Assembly (NCBI RefSeq): GCF_002563715.1
Contig: NZ_PDJJ01000001.1
Location: forward strand, 2,666,001-2,730,000
Source: Isoptericola jiangsuensis
GTDB lineage: Bacteria > Actinomycetota > Actinomycetes > Actinomycetales > Cellulomonadaceae
Direction of reading: 5' to 3'
Length of the DNA stretch: 64,000 nt
Part shown: in pieces, positions 1-9,600 of the stretch
Position numbering within the stretch: the stretch's first letter is position 1
How the letters are laid out: the number at the start of each line of letters is the position of its first letter
Notes under the pieces: model-generated
What the model was told of the DNA's origin: nothing
Seen by the model: only the letters and a program-made list of their open reading frames with translations
The model's database searches: none
Translations under genes and position numbers: made by a program

Positions 1-403
1 TGACGCACTCGACGACCTCCTCGGAGAAGATAACCCTCATCCGATTGCTCGCCGCGTCTAAGGCGCGCATCTCCTTGAAGGATCCGGCGGCGAGTCGCAG
101 TCCGCTCGGGTTCCAAAAACCCTCGGTAGACAAAATTGAAGCGTCCCACTCTGTGTGGCCATCAGCTATGGCACGAGCCTCACGATTGACCCCGCCAGCC
201 TTGCTTACTGCATCCGAGTATGCCATTGCATATGCATCCAGCACCTCACGCCTCAACTCAGTTGTCGCGTTGGACTCCTCGGCCCGTGAAGTCCTTTCGG
301 AAACGACGATTGCAGATCCGCCGCCAATCAATCCGCCGATCACAGCACTCAAGATCGCGGTCCACGCTATGCCTCTCTTGGAATCGTCGACCCCGTCTGA
401 CAT
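1..403 (-). CDS. Membrane-anchored hypothetical protein (3' end outside window)
   Basis: An open minus-strand frame starts with ATG at 403 and runs off the left edge of the window, so only about 134 N-terminal residues are visible. A GGGAGG ribosome-binding site sits just upstream of the ATG. The protein begins with a short charged segment, then one hydrophobic glycine-rich helix (about residues 12-33), then a soluble part with E/R/A-rich helices. This fits a single-pass anchored protein. Base composition is less GC-rich than the conjugation genes, which suggests a separate acquisition. I recognise no family and no function can be given. Confidence 0.6.
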   Translation of the reverse strand, partial: MSDGVDDSKRGIAWTAILSAVIGGLIGGGSAIVVSERTSRAEESNATTELRREVLDAYAMAYSDAVSKAGGVNREARAIADGHTEWDASILSTEGFWNPSGLRLAAGSFKEMRALDAASNRMRVIFSEEVVECV

Positions 404-619
404 TCCCCAAGCCTCCCTGCTGGATCGCCACCTGAGTATCCACCGTAAGTACACCACTGCCGCACCTCGTTCTCGCTTCCGAGATGCAACTTTCACCCCC
501 GAGTCCGCACGAGTTCGGCTGATCACCTAACACTTGACCCTCGGCGCGCGTGGCGACCTGCGGGATCTCGGCACGCCGCCGCGCCGCCGACATTCGCCCC
601 TAGCAGCGGGCCGTGAGCG

Positions 620-905
620 CCCGCACGCTGGTCCTGCTGGCTCAAGGACGTCGGGCCTGCCGACGCTCACTGACGTCGGCCACCAAGGCGCTGGAGCCAG
701 GGTCAGGCACTCGCTGCGCCTTCGGGGGAGCCCGCACCCCGACGACGGCACAGCAGCAAGCTCCTGACCGGGCTGCGGTCCGTCGCCAAACGCGCTCAAG
801 AGGACCTGGTCGGCCCTGCCGATGGCCCCTTGGCCCCCCGCGCCTCACCGAGATCGCCGCCGCCCTCGCCCTGCGCCACCTCAACGAAAGCCCGACGATC
901 ACGCG
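620..905 (+). pseudogene. IS5-type (DDE) transposase C-terminal remnant
   Basis: Plus-strand fragments in shifting frames read like the C-terminal end of an IS5-family transposase. The segment GLPTLTDVGHQGAGARV resembles the usual L(T/A)DxGYxGAG block around the third catalytic region. It is followed in other frames by LLTGLRSVAKRA and LTEIAAALALRHL, which resemble the family's closing helices. No single frame covers it, so it is decayed. A related fragment lies at about 43.3-43.5 kb. No terminal repeats were identified. The rest of the 404-950 gap shows no convincing gene. Confidence 0.45.
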
Positions 906-950
906 GCAGACAATGCCTAACACCCGGGGAGGGTTGCGCAGGGCCCTATT

Positions 951-2396
951 GTGTGGGCCATGAGCGAGATGATTGCCCCGACAGGAGGGGCTATTACGCC
1001 GGATGAGTCCGGGGTCCTTGGAGACCTGGCCCGCTTCGAGGCCACCGTCCGGGCCGAGCTCGAACGCGTCGGGCTGCCATCCCAGGACGTCTTCGTCGAC
1101 GTACACGAGCGCGCCATGATGGTCTCGAACGTATCAGGCGTTCTCGCGCCACTCGCGCCCGCGATCCGCGACCGCTCACACTACATCAGCAAGATGATCG
1201 CAGCCGCGACCGTTGGCCTGTTCGATGCAGCGTTGAACTACCTCTGGGACGAACTCGTCAACGAGCTTCGCCAACGGGTCGCGGGCTTCGACCTCAGCTA
1301 TTTTTTCGACATCGCGGTCGGAGCCAGCGAGTTGCGCAAGTCTCTGAAGACCGAGGATGACCTCAAGAAGATCAGCGACCAGAATCTCCTCGAGGCTTCC
1401 CGCGAGATCGGCCTTCTCACCGACGTCGGCTTCCAGAGGCTGGACCACGTGCGGTACATGCGCAACCACGCTAGCGCCGCCCACCCCAATCAAGTCACAC
1501 TCACGGGACTCGATCTGGCCCAGTGGCTGCAAGTGTGCATCCGCGAGGTCATCACGACCCCGCCTGACACCGTGACTGCGCACACCGGCAAGCTACTGGC
1601 GAACATCAAGAAGGATCGCCTCGACGCCGACGCGATCCGGGACGCAGCGGTGTTCTTCGACCAGTTGCCACCCGACCGCGCGGCCACACTCGGCAACGGA
1701 TTCTTCGGTCTATATACCGCCCAGAACCGCACACCTGTCGTTGCCGACAATGTCAGGACCCTGTGGCCTAAGTTGTGGCCGTTCATTGACGAGGACACCC
1801 GCCAGAGCTATGGTGTGCGCCATGCTCGAGCCCGAGCTTCCGCCGACACCGGCGTTGCGACCGCCGCTCGTGAGCTTCTCGACCTCGTCGATGGGGCTGC
1901 CTACCTCAACGCCGATGTGAGGGCCGCCGAGATATCCGAGGCGCTCGACGCACTCATGAGTGCTCATCAGGGCTGGAACAACTTCGCCAACGAACTCCCG
2001 GCGGCGCGCCGCGTCGCTAATCTCGCGGGCGACCAGGGCAACATCCCCGAGCCTGTCAAGGCCCAGTACGTATCGACCTTGGTAAAGACATTCTTGGGGA
2101 ATAACTCCGGCGTCTCCTGGGCGGCTGCTGAGATCTACAAGGCACTACTGCAGCAACTCGACGGTGGCGCCGCGGGGCGCATGCTCCGCAGCTTCATGGA
2201 CCCCGATGTCTCGTACCGACTAAGTTCGCGGATCGGTCAGGGCCAATGGCGCGAACTTCTCGAAATCGTCGAACCCAAGCTCACGTCCCAGACTGATAGG
2301 GCGCTCCTCGACGCCATCCGCGCATTCTCCGGCACTCCAGACAAACTGCGGCTGGACACGGCCATCACGAAGAAGGTCAAGCAGAGGCCACACTGA
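951..2396 (+). CDS. Hypothetical protein with HEPN-like RNxxxxxH motif
   Basis: This 481-residue soluble, mostly helical protein has no signal peptide. Around residues 160-180 it reads LDHVRYMRNHASAAHPNQ. The arginine-polar-x5-histidine signature matches the R-x4-6-H motif of HEPN domains, which are often RNases in defence and toxin systems. The rest is helical, with no recognised second domain. I recall similar proteins ending this motif in SAAHPNQ in many bacteria, but no function is assigned that I know of. The reading frame opens at GTG 951; ATG codons at 960 and 969 are alternative starts and no strong ribosome-binding site decides between them. It stands alone between an IS remnant and a convergent operon. 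A role in RNA cleavage or phage defence is inference from the motif only. Confidence 0.7.
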   Translation: MWAMSEMIAPTGGAITPDESGVLGDLARFEATVRAELERVGLPSQDVFVDVHERAMMVSNVSGVLAPLAPAIRDRSHYISKMIAAATVGLFDAALNYLWDELVNELRQRVAGFDLSYFFDIAVGASELRKSLKTEDDLKKISDQNLLEASREIGLLTDVGFQRLDHVRYMRNHASAAHPNQVTLTGLDLAQWLQVCIREVITTPPDTVTAHTGKLLANIKKDRLDADAIRDAAVFFDQLPPDRAATLGNGFFGLYTAQNRTPVVADNVRTLWPKLWPFIDEDTRQSYGVRHARARASADTGVATAARELLDLVDGAAYLNADVRAAEISEALDALMSAHQGWNNFANELPAARRVANLAGDQGNIPEPVKAQYVSTLVKTFLGNNSGVSWAAAEIYKALLQQLDGGAAGRMLRSFMDPDVSYRLSSRIGQGQWRELLEIVEPKLTSQTDRALLDAIRAFSGTPDKLRLDTAITKKVKQRPH

Positions 2397-2491
2397 TCCA
2401 TCTCCGAGCCCGTGGGGAGGCTGTCGGCGGCATCGGGCGTCAAGTGACACCTCTGCCTGTGCCGACCAGAGTCATCCCACAAACAGCCAGC

Positions 2492-3436
2492 TCACCGAAA
2501 GCTGGGGACTGCGCCACTGACCTTAGGTGCCGGGCACCCAGTGCGTGCGGTCGCACCGTGGGCGGAGTCAACTGCCTGGCGAACCCCGCAATGATTCCGC
2601 GTGATCCACGCAAGCAGGCCCGTCGCTGCCTCCGCGCGTGCCGCCGAGGTCCGACCGAGGTGGTCCACGAGACCCGACGTCGCCAGGGCACCGGGGCCGA
2701 ACTGCTGACCGAAAGCACTGCGCTGCTCGACCCACCAAACTGCGAGGGTCGACGTCGCCTCAACCAGGGTGGTGAACAGGCCGAGCTCGGCCGCCGTCGT
2801 CGGCTGCAGCTGCTGGCCTGCGTCGAGGCGTGCGAGCGCCCAAGGCCGCCAGTCGATGTGACAGCGGCGCACGATCGCTCGCGTCGACGGCGTTCGCCCT
2901 GAAGCGATTGCGTCGAGCGCGGCAGCGACGTCGGCCCGTAGACCGGGCGAGTGATTGCGCCGGATGGCCTCTGCGATCGTGGCCCATGCTGCATCCCCGA
3001 GCCGGGACTCCACCAGCAGGCGAAGCGCAGCCAGTGCGGTGAGCCGTGGGTCTGCAGCGTTCGGGACGGCCGGTTCGTCGAGCAGCGGGAGGGTTTCGCT
3101 GCGGTGGATGTAGGTGGCGCGGGCTGTCTTGACTCGGCGGGCGACGAGATTGCGGGCGATACCGAATGTCCAGCGCCGCTGGTCCTCGGCGCACTGGCCC
3201 GTCCAGCGGTCGCGTTGGGTCCACAGGATCTCGACGACGTCGCCCGCAATCTCTCCGGCCGCGCTGGCGAGGTCTCCGAGCTCGTCACGCAGGACCGTCG
3301 ACGTCCCCGCGGTGCTCAGACGGCGTCGCGCGTATCCCTCGACGTGCGCGCAGAGTTCGAGGATGCGGGTGCCGACGTCGTCCTCACGGATCGCGGTGAC
3401 GGTGAGGGACGCTTGGACTTCGGCAACGGCAGTCAC
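2492..3436 (-). CDS. Sigma-70 region 2-like protein
   Basis: A 314-residue protein. Residues of about 75-115 contain RRWTFGIARNLVARRVKTAR, close to the conserved stretch of ECF-type sigma region 2 (xxWLfxIARNxxxDxxR). A usual sigma-4 helix-turn-helix is not obvious in the C-terminal half, so it may be a divergent sigma or sigma-like factor. The GTG start at 3436 was chosen because it overlaps the stop of the upstream DUF2637 gene as GTGA and a GAGGAGGT ribosome-binding site lies seven bases before it; extending further upstream gives R/G-rich out-of-character sequence. It is the last gene of a three-gene minus-strand operon. A role in transcribing element genes is inferred from position. Confidence 0.6.
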   Translation of the reverse strand: MTAVAEVQASLTVTAIREDDVGTRILELCAHVEGYARRRLSTAGTSTVLRDELGDLASAAGEIAGDVVEILWTQRDRWTGQCAEDQRRWTFGIARNLVARRVKTARATYIHRSETLPLLDEPAVPNAADPRLTALAALRLLVESRLGDAAWATIAEAIRRNHSPGLRADVAAALDAIASGRTPSTRAIVRRCHIDWRPWALARLDAGQQLQPTTAAELGLFTTLVEATSTLAVWWVEQRSAFGQQFGPGALATSGLVDHLGRTSAARAEAATGLLAWITRNHCGVRQAVDSAHGATARTGCPAPKVSGAVPSFR

Positions 3437-4188
3437 GGTCGGACCTCCTCGGACTTGGTGGTCCGCGCGCGCAGGTCGCGTAGCCAGCGGCGGCCCGTGG
3501 CCTCTGAGCCGGCGAAGCCTGCCTCGACGACCATCCGCCCCGTCGGGCGCACCCCGGCCCGCTGCTGGGCCTCCACCCAAGCGTCGAAGCCGTCGGACGC
3601 CTTCGGGTCTGCGTTCGCCTCGCCCTCGGTTAGAGCTTCGATGGCCGCGTAGTCGTCCGTCGAGGCGCCGGAGTCTGTCGTGGTGATCTGAGCCCTCGGG
3701 CTTGGCGCGTCGTTGAGCGTGACCGCGGCGAGAGATACCCGTTCAGCTGCACTCGCCCGTTCACGTTCCTCGCCGCGGCGTACCGCGATGAGGACGAGCA
3801 TGTGGGTGGTCAGCAGCAGCGACAACGACGGGACCGAACTGAACAGTGAGGCGATCGGCCGCGACAACACCATCTGTCCGACGGGGACGGGTTCGGCGTG
3901 CAGGAAGTTGCCCGACCACGAGGCAGCAGCGAACACGACGAGCAGCACCCAGGCGTACCAAGTGCCGACAGCCCCACGTGCCCGGAACCGGAACGCCGCC
4001 CACGTGCCGAACAGGATGACCGTGTCGATCGTCAGCGGGAACATCCACGCCAGCCGCGGTGTGATCCCCGAGGCGATGCCGACGGCCCGCAGCGCATTGA
4101 ACGACAGCGTGAACGCCATCACCGCCGCGATCATGCACAACAGCACCCCTGGCCACAACGCCCCTGCCAGGGGGCGGCCGCGGCTCAC
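3433..4188 (-). CDS. DUF2637 family membrane protein
   Basis: 251 residues with about four transmembrane helices in the first 130 residues, followed by a soluble tail. The N-terminal segment (FTLSFNALRAVGIASGI, then PRLAWMFPLTIDTVILFGTW) matches DUF2637, a family common on actinomycete conjugative plasmids and ICEs near transfer and spread genes. The C-terminal 80 residues include WVEAQQRAGVRPTGRMVVEA and then FAGSEATGRRWLRDLRA, a helix-turn-helix-like shape. The protein may therefore link the membrane to DNA, as in SpdB-like proteins. The GTG start at 4188 overlaps the stop of the upstream HTH gene (GTGA), and its own stop overlaps the next start the same way, so the three genes are probably translated in a coupled way. 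Confidence 0.8.
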   Translation of the reverse strand: MSRGRPLAGALWPGVLLCMIAAVMAFTLSFNALRAVGIASGITPRLAWMFPLTIDTVILFGTWAAFRFRARGAVGTWYAWVLLVVFAAASWSGNFLHAEPVPVGQMVLSRPIASLFSSVPSLSLLLTTHMLVLIAVRRGEERERASAAERVSLAAVTLNDAPSPRAQITTTDSGASTDDYAAIEALTEGEANADPKASDGFDAWVEAQQRAGVRPTGRMVVEAGFAGSEATGRRWLRDLRARTTKSEEVRP

Positions 4189-4664
4189 CGCATTCCCCTC
4201 GCCACAGCGCTGACCGACAGCACCTCAGGCTCGGGCACTCCGACGTCGACGGCGATCCGCTTTAGGTCGTCGAGCGCCTGCCCGACAGCTTCGCCGGCGA
4301 CGGAGCGCACCTGCTCGCGAAAGCAGAGATCGGTGACCCACTCGTCCGCGCCGACGATGTGCTCGACGAAGGTTCGCGCGGCCATGCTCAGAGTCGAGGC
4401 CTTGAGCTCGGCGTGCTCGACGAGGATCTCGGCTCGAGTCCGCACATGCTGCGGGGGTCCCGATGCCGGATCGACACCGCGGCAGTCGGGTGGCACCGGC
4501 GCCGTCGAGGACCGGCCAACCGGCAGCCGCCCGGCCGCGACCAATGCGCGCTTGTGATCCGAGACGGTCGCCTGACCGATCCCGAGGTGCAGGGCAATCT
4601 GCCGCTGCTTGAGCCCGGCGGCGAGCATCGTGCAGACCTGCTCGCGCAGTTCGGTCGAGTCCAT
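4185..4664 (-). CDS. Helix-turn-helix protein, first gene of DUF2637 operon
   Basis: 159 residues. The N-terminus (about residues 5-40: LREQVCTMLAAGLKQRQIAL, then HLGIGQATVSDHKRALV) is a clear LuxR/sigma-4-like helix-turn-helix. The C-terminal half is helical and contains a few cysteines. The ATG at 4664 was chosen over the upstream GTG at 4697 because GGGAG lies seven bases before it. The gene heads an operon with the DUF2637 protein and the sigma-like protein, each overlapping by four bases. It is one candidate for an element regulator. No CGATATCG element lies upstream, so this operon is outside the putative transfer regulon. Confidence 0.7.
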   Translation of the reverse strand: MDSTELREQVCTMLAAGLKQRQIALHLGIGQATVSDHKRALVAAGRLPVGRSSTAPVPPDCRGVDPASGPPQHVRTRAEILVEHAELKASTLSMAARTFVEHIVGADEWVTDLCFREQVRSVAGEAVGQALDDLKRIAVDVGVPEPEVLSVSAVARGMR

Positions 4665-4840
4665 CGAGGTCTCCCTGGCGTCGGTGATTGCGTACACCAG
4701 GGGAATGCTCAGTAGGTCGACGGGGAGTAACAGGCAGCCGTCGCCTCACGCTCGGACTGCCACGATCAGGCCCTGGCCCGCGACACTTCAGCTGTTCCAC
4801 GGACAAGCCGATGTCGACGCGTGCCGAGAGTGCGCGGGAG

Positions 4841-5776
4841 TCAGGAGCGCGCGACGCAGGACTTGCAGGCCTCATTCGCGACGAGCCCGACTCGCGCACC
4901 AGAGTCCGCCGCGACCGTCCGTCCGTTGCGCAGGTCCTGCCAGGCCCCAGGACGGGTGACCTCGCCCCACCTGCAGAAGTCCTCGTCGTCACCCTTGTGG
5001 AAGCACCCCGCCAGGTGGCCGACATGTGAAGGCGAGACGTAGACGACCGCGGTGTCGGCCAGCGTCGTCGCGCTCGCGTTGCCGGCCCTCGGCGAGCACA
5101 GAGCACAGGTCCCCGGCGCCATCTCGTGGATGCACAGGTCTTCGGTCATCTCGTCCCTTGTCTCGACCGGCGCCACAGGGAAGTCGTTCAAGTCCTTCCG
5201 GTTCACGTTGGCGACGGCTTGGATCGCCTCGGCGAGGTCGTGCCAGGCGATGGGTTCCCCACCGAGACGGATCACTCTCGAGAGCACCATTGACTTCTGC
5301 CCCGTTCCAGCCACCACCCCACCCGAGAGGACGTAGAAGTCCCAGGCGCCGATGTCGAGACCGTCGTAGGGCCGGTCTGCGGTCGTCGTCTGGACGCAGA
5401 AGACGTACACGTCGGCGACAAACGCGTCGATCATTTCTCCGGTGGCTGCGCTCCAGGAGCGCTTCACCTTCGATCCTTCGCGGCTACCGGGAAGTCCGCC
5501 GAATTTCAGCACGACCGGCCCGCTTCGCTGCCACGTCTGGGCGTGGCCGCTGGTCTTGACCTCGATCGTGGTGCCGTCCGGGGCGAGCACGTCGTAGGCG
5601 TCCCATTCGATGCGCGGCCCCGTGGCGCCGACCGCCTTGGCGACCAGGAACTCGGCGAGGTAGCCGCGGGCGGCGTTCTCCTTCAGGTTCGACAGCGCGT
5701 AGGCCCAAAAGTCACGTACGGTCGCGTCAATGTCGGTGAAGGTCTCGTTACCGGTGAGACGGACGAAGTCGGTCAT
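4841..5776 (-). CDS. Predicted PD-(D/E)XK nuclease-like protein with Cys motif
   Basis: 311 residues. The N-terminal part has GYLAEFLVAKAVG (a helix with a conserved Glu near 42), then WDAYDVLAPDG with Asp near 62, and TIEVKTSG with Glu 72 and Lys 74. The order E...D-x9-ExK is the core of the PD-(D/E)XK restriction endonuclease fold. I recall similar proteins in actinobacteria annotated as hypothetical or restriction-like. The C-terminal part has CIHEMAPGTCALC and further Cys/His residues, a possible zinc ribbon. ATG 5776 was chosen because the next residues (MTDFVRLTGNE) begin the recognisable part; only a weak AGG precedes it. No methylase adjoins it. A nuclease or modification-dependent restriction role is inference. 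Confidence 0.65.
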   Translation of the reverse strand: MTDFVRLTGNETFTDIDATVRDFWAYALSNLKENAARGYLAEFLVAKAVGATGPRIEWDAYDVLAPDGTTIEVKTSGHAQTWQRSGPVVLKFGGLPGSREGSKVKRSWSAATGEMIDAFVADVYVFCVQTTTADRPYDGLDIGAWDFYVLSGGVVAGTGQKSMVLSRVIRLGGEPIAWHDLAEAIQAVANVNRKDLNDFPVAPVETRDEMTEDLCIHEMAPGTCALCSPRAGNASATTLADTAVVYVSPSHVGHLAGCFHKGDDEDFCRWGEVTRPGAWQDLRNGRTVAADSGARVGLVANEACKSCVARS

Positions 5777-5937
5777 GAGCGGAAACCTAGTCCGTGACCA
5801 CGACATCGACGGGCCACCCTCCCGCTCGAACGACACGCAAGCTCCTCTTCAACGGCGATGCTGACGTCGAAGACCGCCGACACCGAAATTCGTGACGCAC
5901 CTCTTGCACCCGTGTAGATCGGCGGCCTGACACGCTG

Positions 5938-5977
5938 ACCGATATCGCCAGTCCGGCTGGGCGGACAGGCTCGATGT
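5938..5977 (+). promoter_or_regulatory. Transfer-regulon promoter element A (CGATATCG-N25-GATGT)
   Basis: The palindrome CGATATCG occupies 5940-5947, preceded by AC, and GATGT follows exactly 25 bases later at 5973-5977. The same arrangement precedes four other conjugation units in this window. If GATGT begins at -12, the transcript would start at about 5985, which is the ATG of the zinc-finger gene, so the relaxase operon mRNA might be leaderless. The motif and spacing are seen directly; the promoter role is inferred. Confidence 0.65.
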
Positions 5978-5984
5978 GCTGGGC

Positions 5985-6656
5985 ATGGAGACGACATCGA
6001 GCCTGGGCAGATTGTGCGGCAACCCGACCTGCAGGTCGCCGATCCCCACCGCTCGCCGGCCGAATGCGAAGTACTGCTCGTCGGCCTGCGCGAGCCTGGT
6101 ATCGACACGAAACTACGCGGCCCGACGGCGCGGGCAGGCCGAGTGGACCCCGACCGTCCCGGCCGAGCACATGTGCAGGCGCCCCGACTGCCGTCACACG
6201 GTGAGTGTTGAGCGTGCCCGTCACGGGGGCCGGTACTGCTCCGATCAGTGCGCGCGGGCTGCTCGCCGCGAACGGTCAGCCGTGCACACCAAGCGGTCGC
6301 GGGCGCTCACTCGCCAGCGTGCTGCCGCCCGCCGTGACCGCGCGCTCGCCGCCACGCTGGAGATGCTCAGCCAGGACGCGACGATGCGCATCCGCGAGCT
6401 TGAGGCAGGCGAGGCCGCGATCGCTCGCCAGCTCGGCGAGCTGGAGGAGATCACGGTCGGGCACGAGCAGAACGCTCAGCAGCTGTCCCGCTGGCTGTGG
6501 CATCTGGCCGCCGTCTATGGCGATCGCCTCGTCTTCGACGAGTCCGTCCAGACCCTGTTGCGCTACTACCTGCCCGAGCTCGCAGGCCCAACCAGCGACC
6601 ACCATCCCACCGAGGACACATCCACCGATGCGGAGCCGCGCACCGAGGGCTGGTGA
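5985..6656 (+). CDS. Zinc-finger/coiled-coil protein in front of the relaxase
   Basis: 223 residues. There are two similar cysteine clusters, CGNPTC...YCSSAC and CRRPDC...YCSDQC, each C-x4-C-xn-C-x3-C, so probably two zinc-binding modules. After them comes an arginine-rich stretch and a long helical, probably coiled-coil region (about 100-160), then an acidic tail. The stop TGA shares its last base with the relaxase ATG (TGATG), so the two are translationally coupled. A relaxosome accessory or oriT-binding role is plausible from position and zinc fingers but is inference. A GTG at 5976 is in frame but lies inside the promoter box, so ATG 5985 is preferred. Confidence 0.65.
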   Translation: METTSSLGRLCGNPTCRSPIPTARRPNAKYCSSACASLVSTRNYAARRRGQAEWTPTVPAEHMCRRPDCRHTVSVERARHGGRYCSDQCARAARRERSAVHTKRSRALTRQRAAARRDRALAATLEMLSQDATMRIRELEAGEAAIARQLGELEEITVGHEQNAQQLSRWLWHLAAVYGDRLVFDESVQTLLRYYLPELAGPTSDHHPTEDTSTDAEPRTEGW

Positions 6657-9600
6657 TGACGGTGACGATGAACCTGACGAAGATCACGACCGTCGCGGGT
6701 GTCGCCTACCTGCTGAAGTCCGTCGTCAAAGGCGACGGCACCGGACCTGCTACTTCCGGCGCCATCGGGTATTACACGCATCCGGGCACGCCCGCGGGTG
6801 TCTGGGTTGGCTCGGCTGTGCCAGATCTCGGGCTGGCTATCGGCGACGGCGCGACCCGTGAACAGGCCGAGCGACAATTCTCCCGGTTCGCCCATCCAGT
6901 GGCCGGGACACCGCTGGGCGCCCCACCCCGTCAGCTCCACACCGCCCGCGCGCAGGAGTCGCCCGACCAGGTATCGGGGTTCGACCTGACGTTCAGCATC
7001 CCCAAGTCGGTGAGCGTCATCTGGGGCGTCGCCGATCGCGACACACAGGCAGCGATCATGACCGCTCACCGTGACGCGATCACGCGGACGCTCGACTGGT
7101 TCGAGACCGAGGTCGCGTCGACCCGGCAAGGCCGGGCAGGGGTCGCCTCCGCGAGCATGCGCGGGGTGATCGCGATCGCCTACGACCACTTCGAGACCCG
7201 TGACGGCGACCCCCACCTGCACACGCACGTCGCGCTCGCCAACCGCGTACGCCGCACGTTCGACGGCAAGTGGCTCACGCTTGACGGGCGCACCGTGTAC
7301 CGGTCGGCGGTCGCGATGAGCGAGCTCCACCAGAACGCGCTGCTCGACCTGCTCCATGAGCGCTTGGGCATGGTGTTCGTCGAGCGTTCCAGGCCTGATG
7401 CGCGCTCAACCCGCTCGGTCGTGGCCGACGTCGCCGGGTTTCCGCCCGACCTCGTCGAACGGTTCTCCACTCGCCGATTCGCCCTGCGGCAACGCCGCGA
7501 GACACTCGAACGCCAGTGGCTGTCCGATCACACCGACCTCGACGCCCTCCCACCGACCGTGCAGGCAGCCCTCGACGCGCAAGCCTGGCGCGAGACCCGC
7601 AAGCCGAAGGACGCCGTCGCCGCGCCTCTCTCCGCGCTCACTCGCCGCTGGCGCGACCAGCTCCGTCACCTCGGCCACGACGCCCGTGGCCTGATCGCCC
7701 GCGTGCTCGACCACGAGCCGGCACCGGCCGCCGCCCTGCAGATGCGCGGCGACGTCGTCACGCAGCTTGCCCGCCTGGCGATCGCGCACCATCTCACCGA
7801 CGGTGCGGGGGTCGACCGCGAGCACCTGGCCAGCATCACCGACGCCGACGTCGAGACATGGCTCGACCATCACGACGACGGCAAGACCCGAGATGTGCTC
7901 GCCCGCTCCGTCCACGACACTCTCGCGCGCAGGCGGGCGACGTGGTCGCGGTTCAACGCCCGCGCCGAGGTCGAGCGCCTCACCCGTCTTGTCCGCTTTC
8001 GCCCCTACGAACGTCAGGGAGTCATCGATCGGATCACCGACGCCGCGATCGCCCTGTGCGTCCCGATCACGCCGCACCGCTACGAGCTTCCCGCGGGCGC
8101 AGCTGCCGACCCGCGTCTGGCCTACGGCGGCCATGCGGTGTTCGACAACCCCAACCTGCGGCTGTTCACCGCGCAGGAGGTCCTCGACGCCGAAGCCTTC
8201 TTGGACTCCCTCACCGACCGCGACGGTGCCCGTGTGGCGCCCGAGGATGTCGAGACCGCGCTCGCCGCATGGCAGGGGCAAGCCTTGGCCGTCGATCAGA
8301 TCGACGCCGTCCGACACCTGGCAGGTAGTCCGCACGCGCTGACGGCGCTGGTCGGCCCGGCAGGTTCGGGCAAAACCACGACGATGCGCGCACTCCACGA
8401 CGTCTGGACTACCGCCCACGGCCCCGGAACCGTGCTGGGTGTCGCCCCGTCCGCGCGGGCCGCCAACGAACTCGCGGCGTCGGTCGGGATCGATGCCCAC
8501 ACCCTGGCCATGTTGCTCGCCCGCCACTCCCCCGACGCGCGAGCGGGCCGTGCAGCACGCCGCCGCGACTACACGGCCGCGCTCAACTCGACGCACCCGC
8601 GCCGTCGTGCGGCGGCGGCTCGCGGTCTTGCCGCCCTGGACGCCGAGGAAGCCTCGTACACGCTGCGGCACGGCACCCTCGTCGTCGTCGACGAAGCATC
8701 GATGTGCTCGACCCGCGACCTCGCCGCCCTCGGCCGACTGGCCGTCGCGGCGGGAGCGAAGATCGCCTTGGTCGGCGACCCCGCCCAGCTCGACGCCATC
8801 GACGCCGGAGGGATCCTCGGCTGGCTCGACCGCCAAGGCAAGACCGCCCACCTGTCCCGCCTGTTCCGGTTCGACGCCCCCTGGGAGGCCGCCGCCTCGC
8901 TGCGCCTGCGCGACGGCGACGCCACCGTCCTCTACCCCGACGACGACGGTCCGCCCACCTACGCCGACGCGGGCCGCATCCACGACGGTGACAGCGACGC
9001 CATGCTCGACGCCGCCTACGACGCCGTCCGCACCGCCCAGCGTGTTGGTCGCACCGCCGTCCTGGTCGCCGCCACCAACGACCACGTCGCCGACCTGAAC
9101 CTGCGCACCACCCTGGACCGTCGCGAGGCCGGGGAAGTCGACACCACCCGCCTCGTCACGCTCCGCGCCGGGCAGGACGCAGGCGTCGGCGACCTGCTCT
9201 ACGCCCGTCTCAACGACTACCGCAACCTGCGCGACGACTCAGGCGTGGCCATCCACAACGGTGACCTGCTGCGCATCACCGCCATCGACGACCACGGCTC
9301 CGCGACCTGCCGACGCGTCGACACCGGCGCGAACATCACGCTCCCGCGAGGCTACCTCGCACAGCATTGCGACCTCGGGTACGCCCTCACCGCACACCGC
9401 GCCCAGGGCATCACCGTCGACGAAGCCCACCTGTTCGTCCCCTATGGCGCACGGATGACCCGCGAGCTGCTCTACGTCGCCATGACCCGCGGCCGGATCA
9501 ACAACACCGCGTGGGTCGGACTGCCCGACGCCGCCGACCTCGCCCACGAGAACCGCTCGGCCTTCGAGACCGACGACGACGGCGCCCGCCATCTCGCGAT

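Noticed and set aside
642-1106. Long minus-strand reading frames around 0.5-1.1 kb
   Set aside because: They are Arg/Pro/Gly-rich, have no ribosome-binding sites and lie opposite the IS remnant and the HEPN gene.
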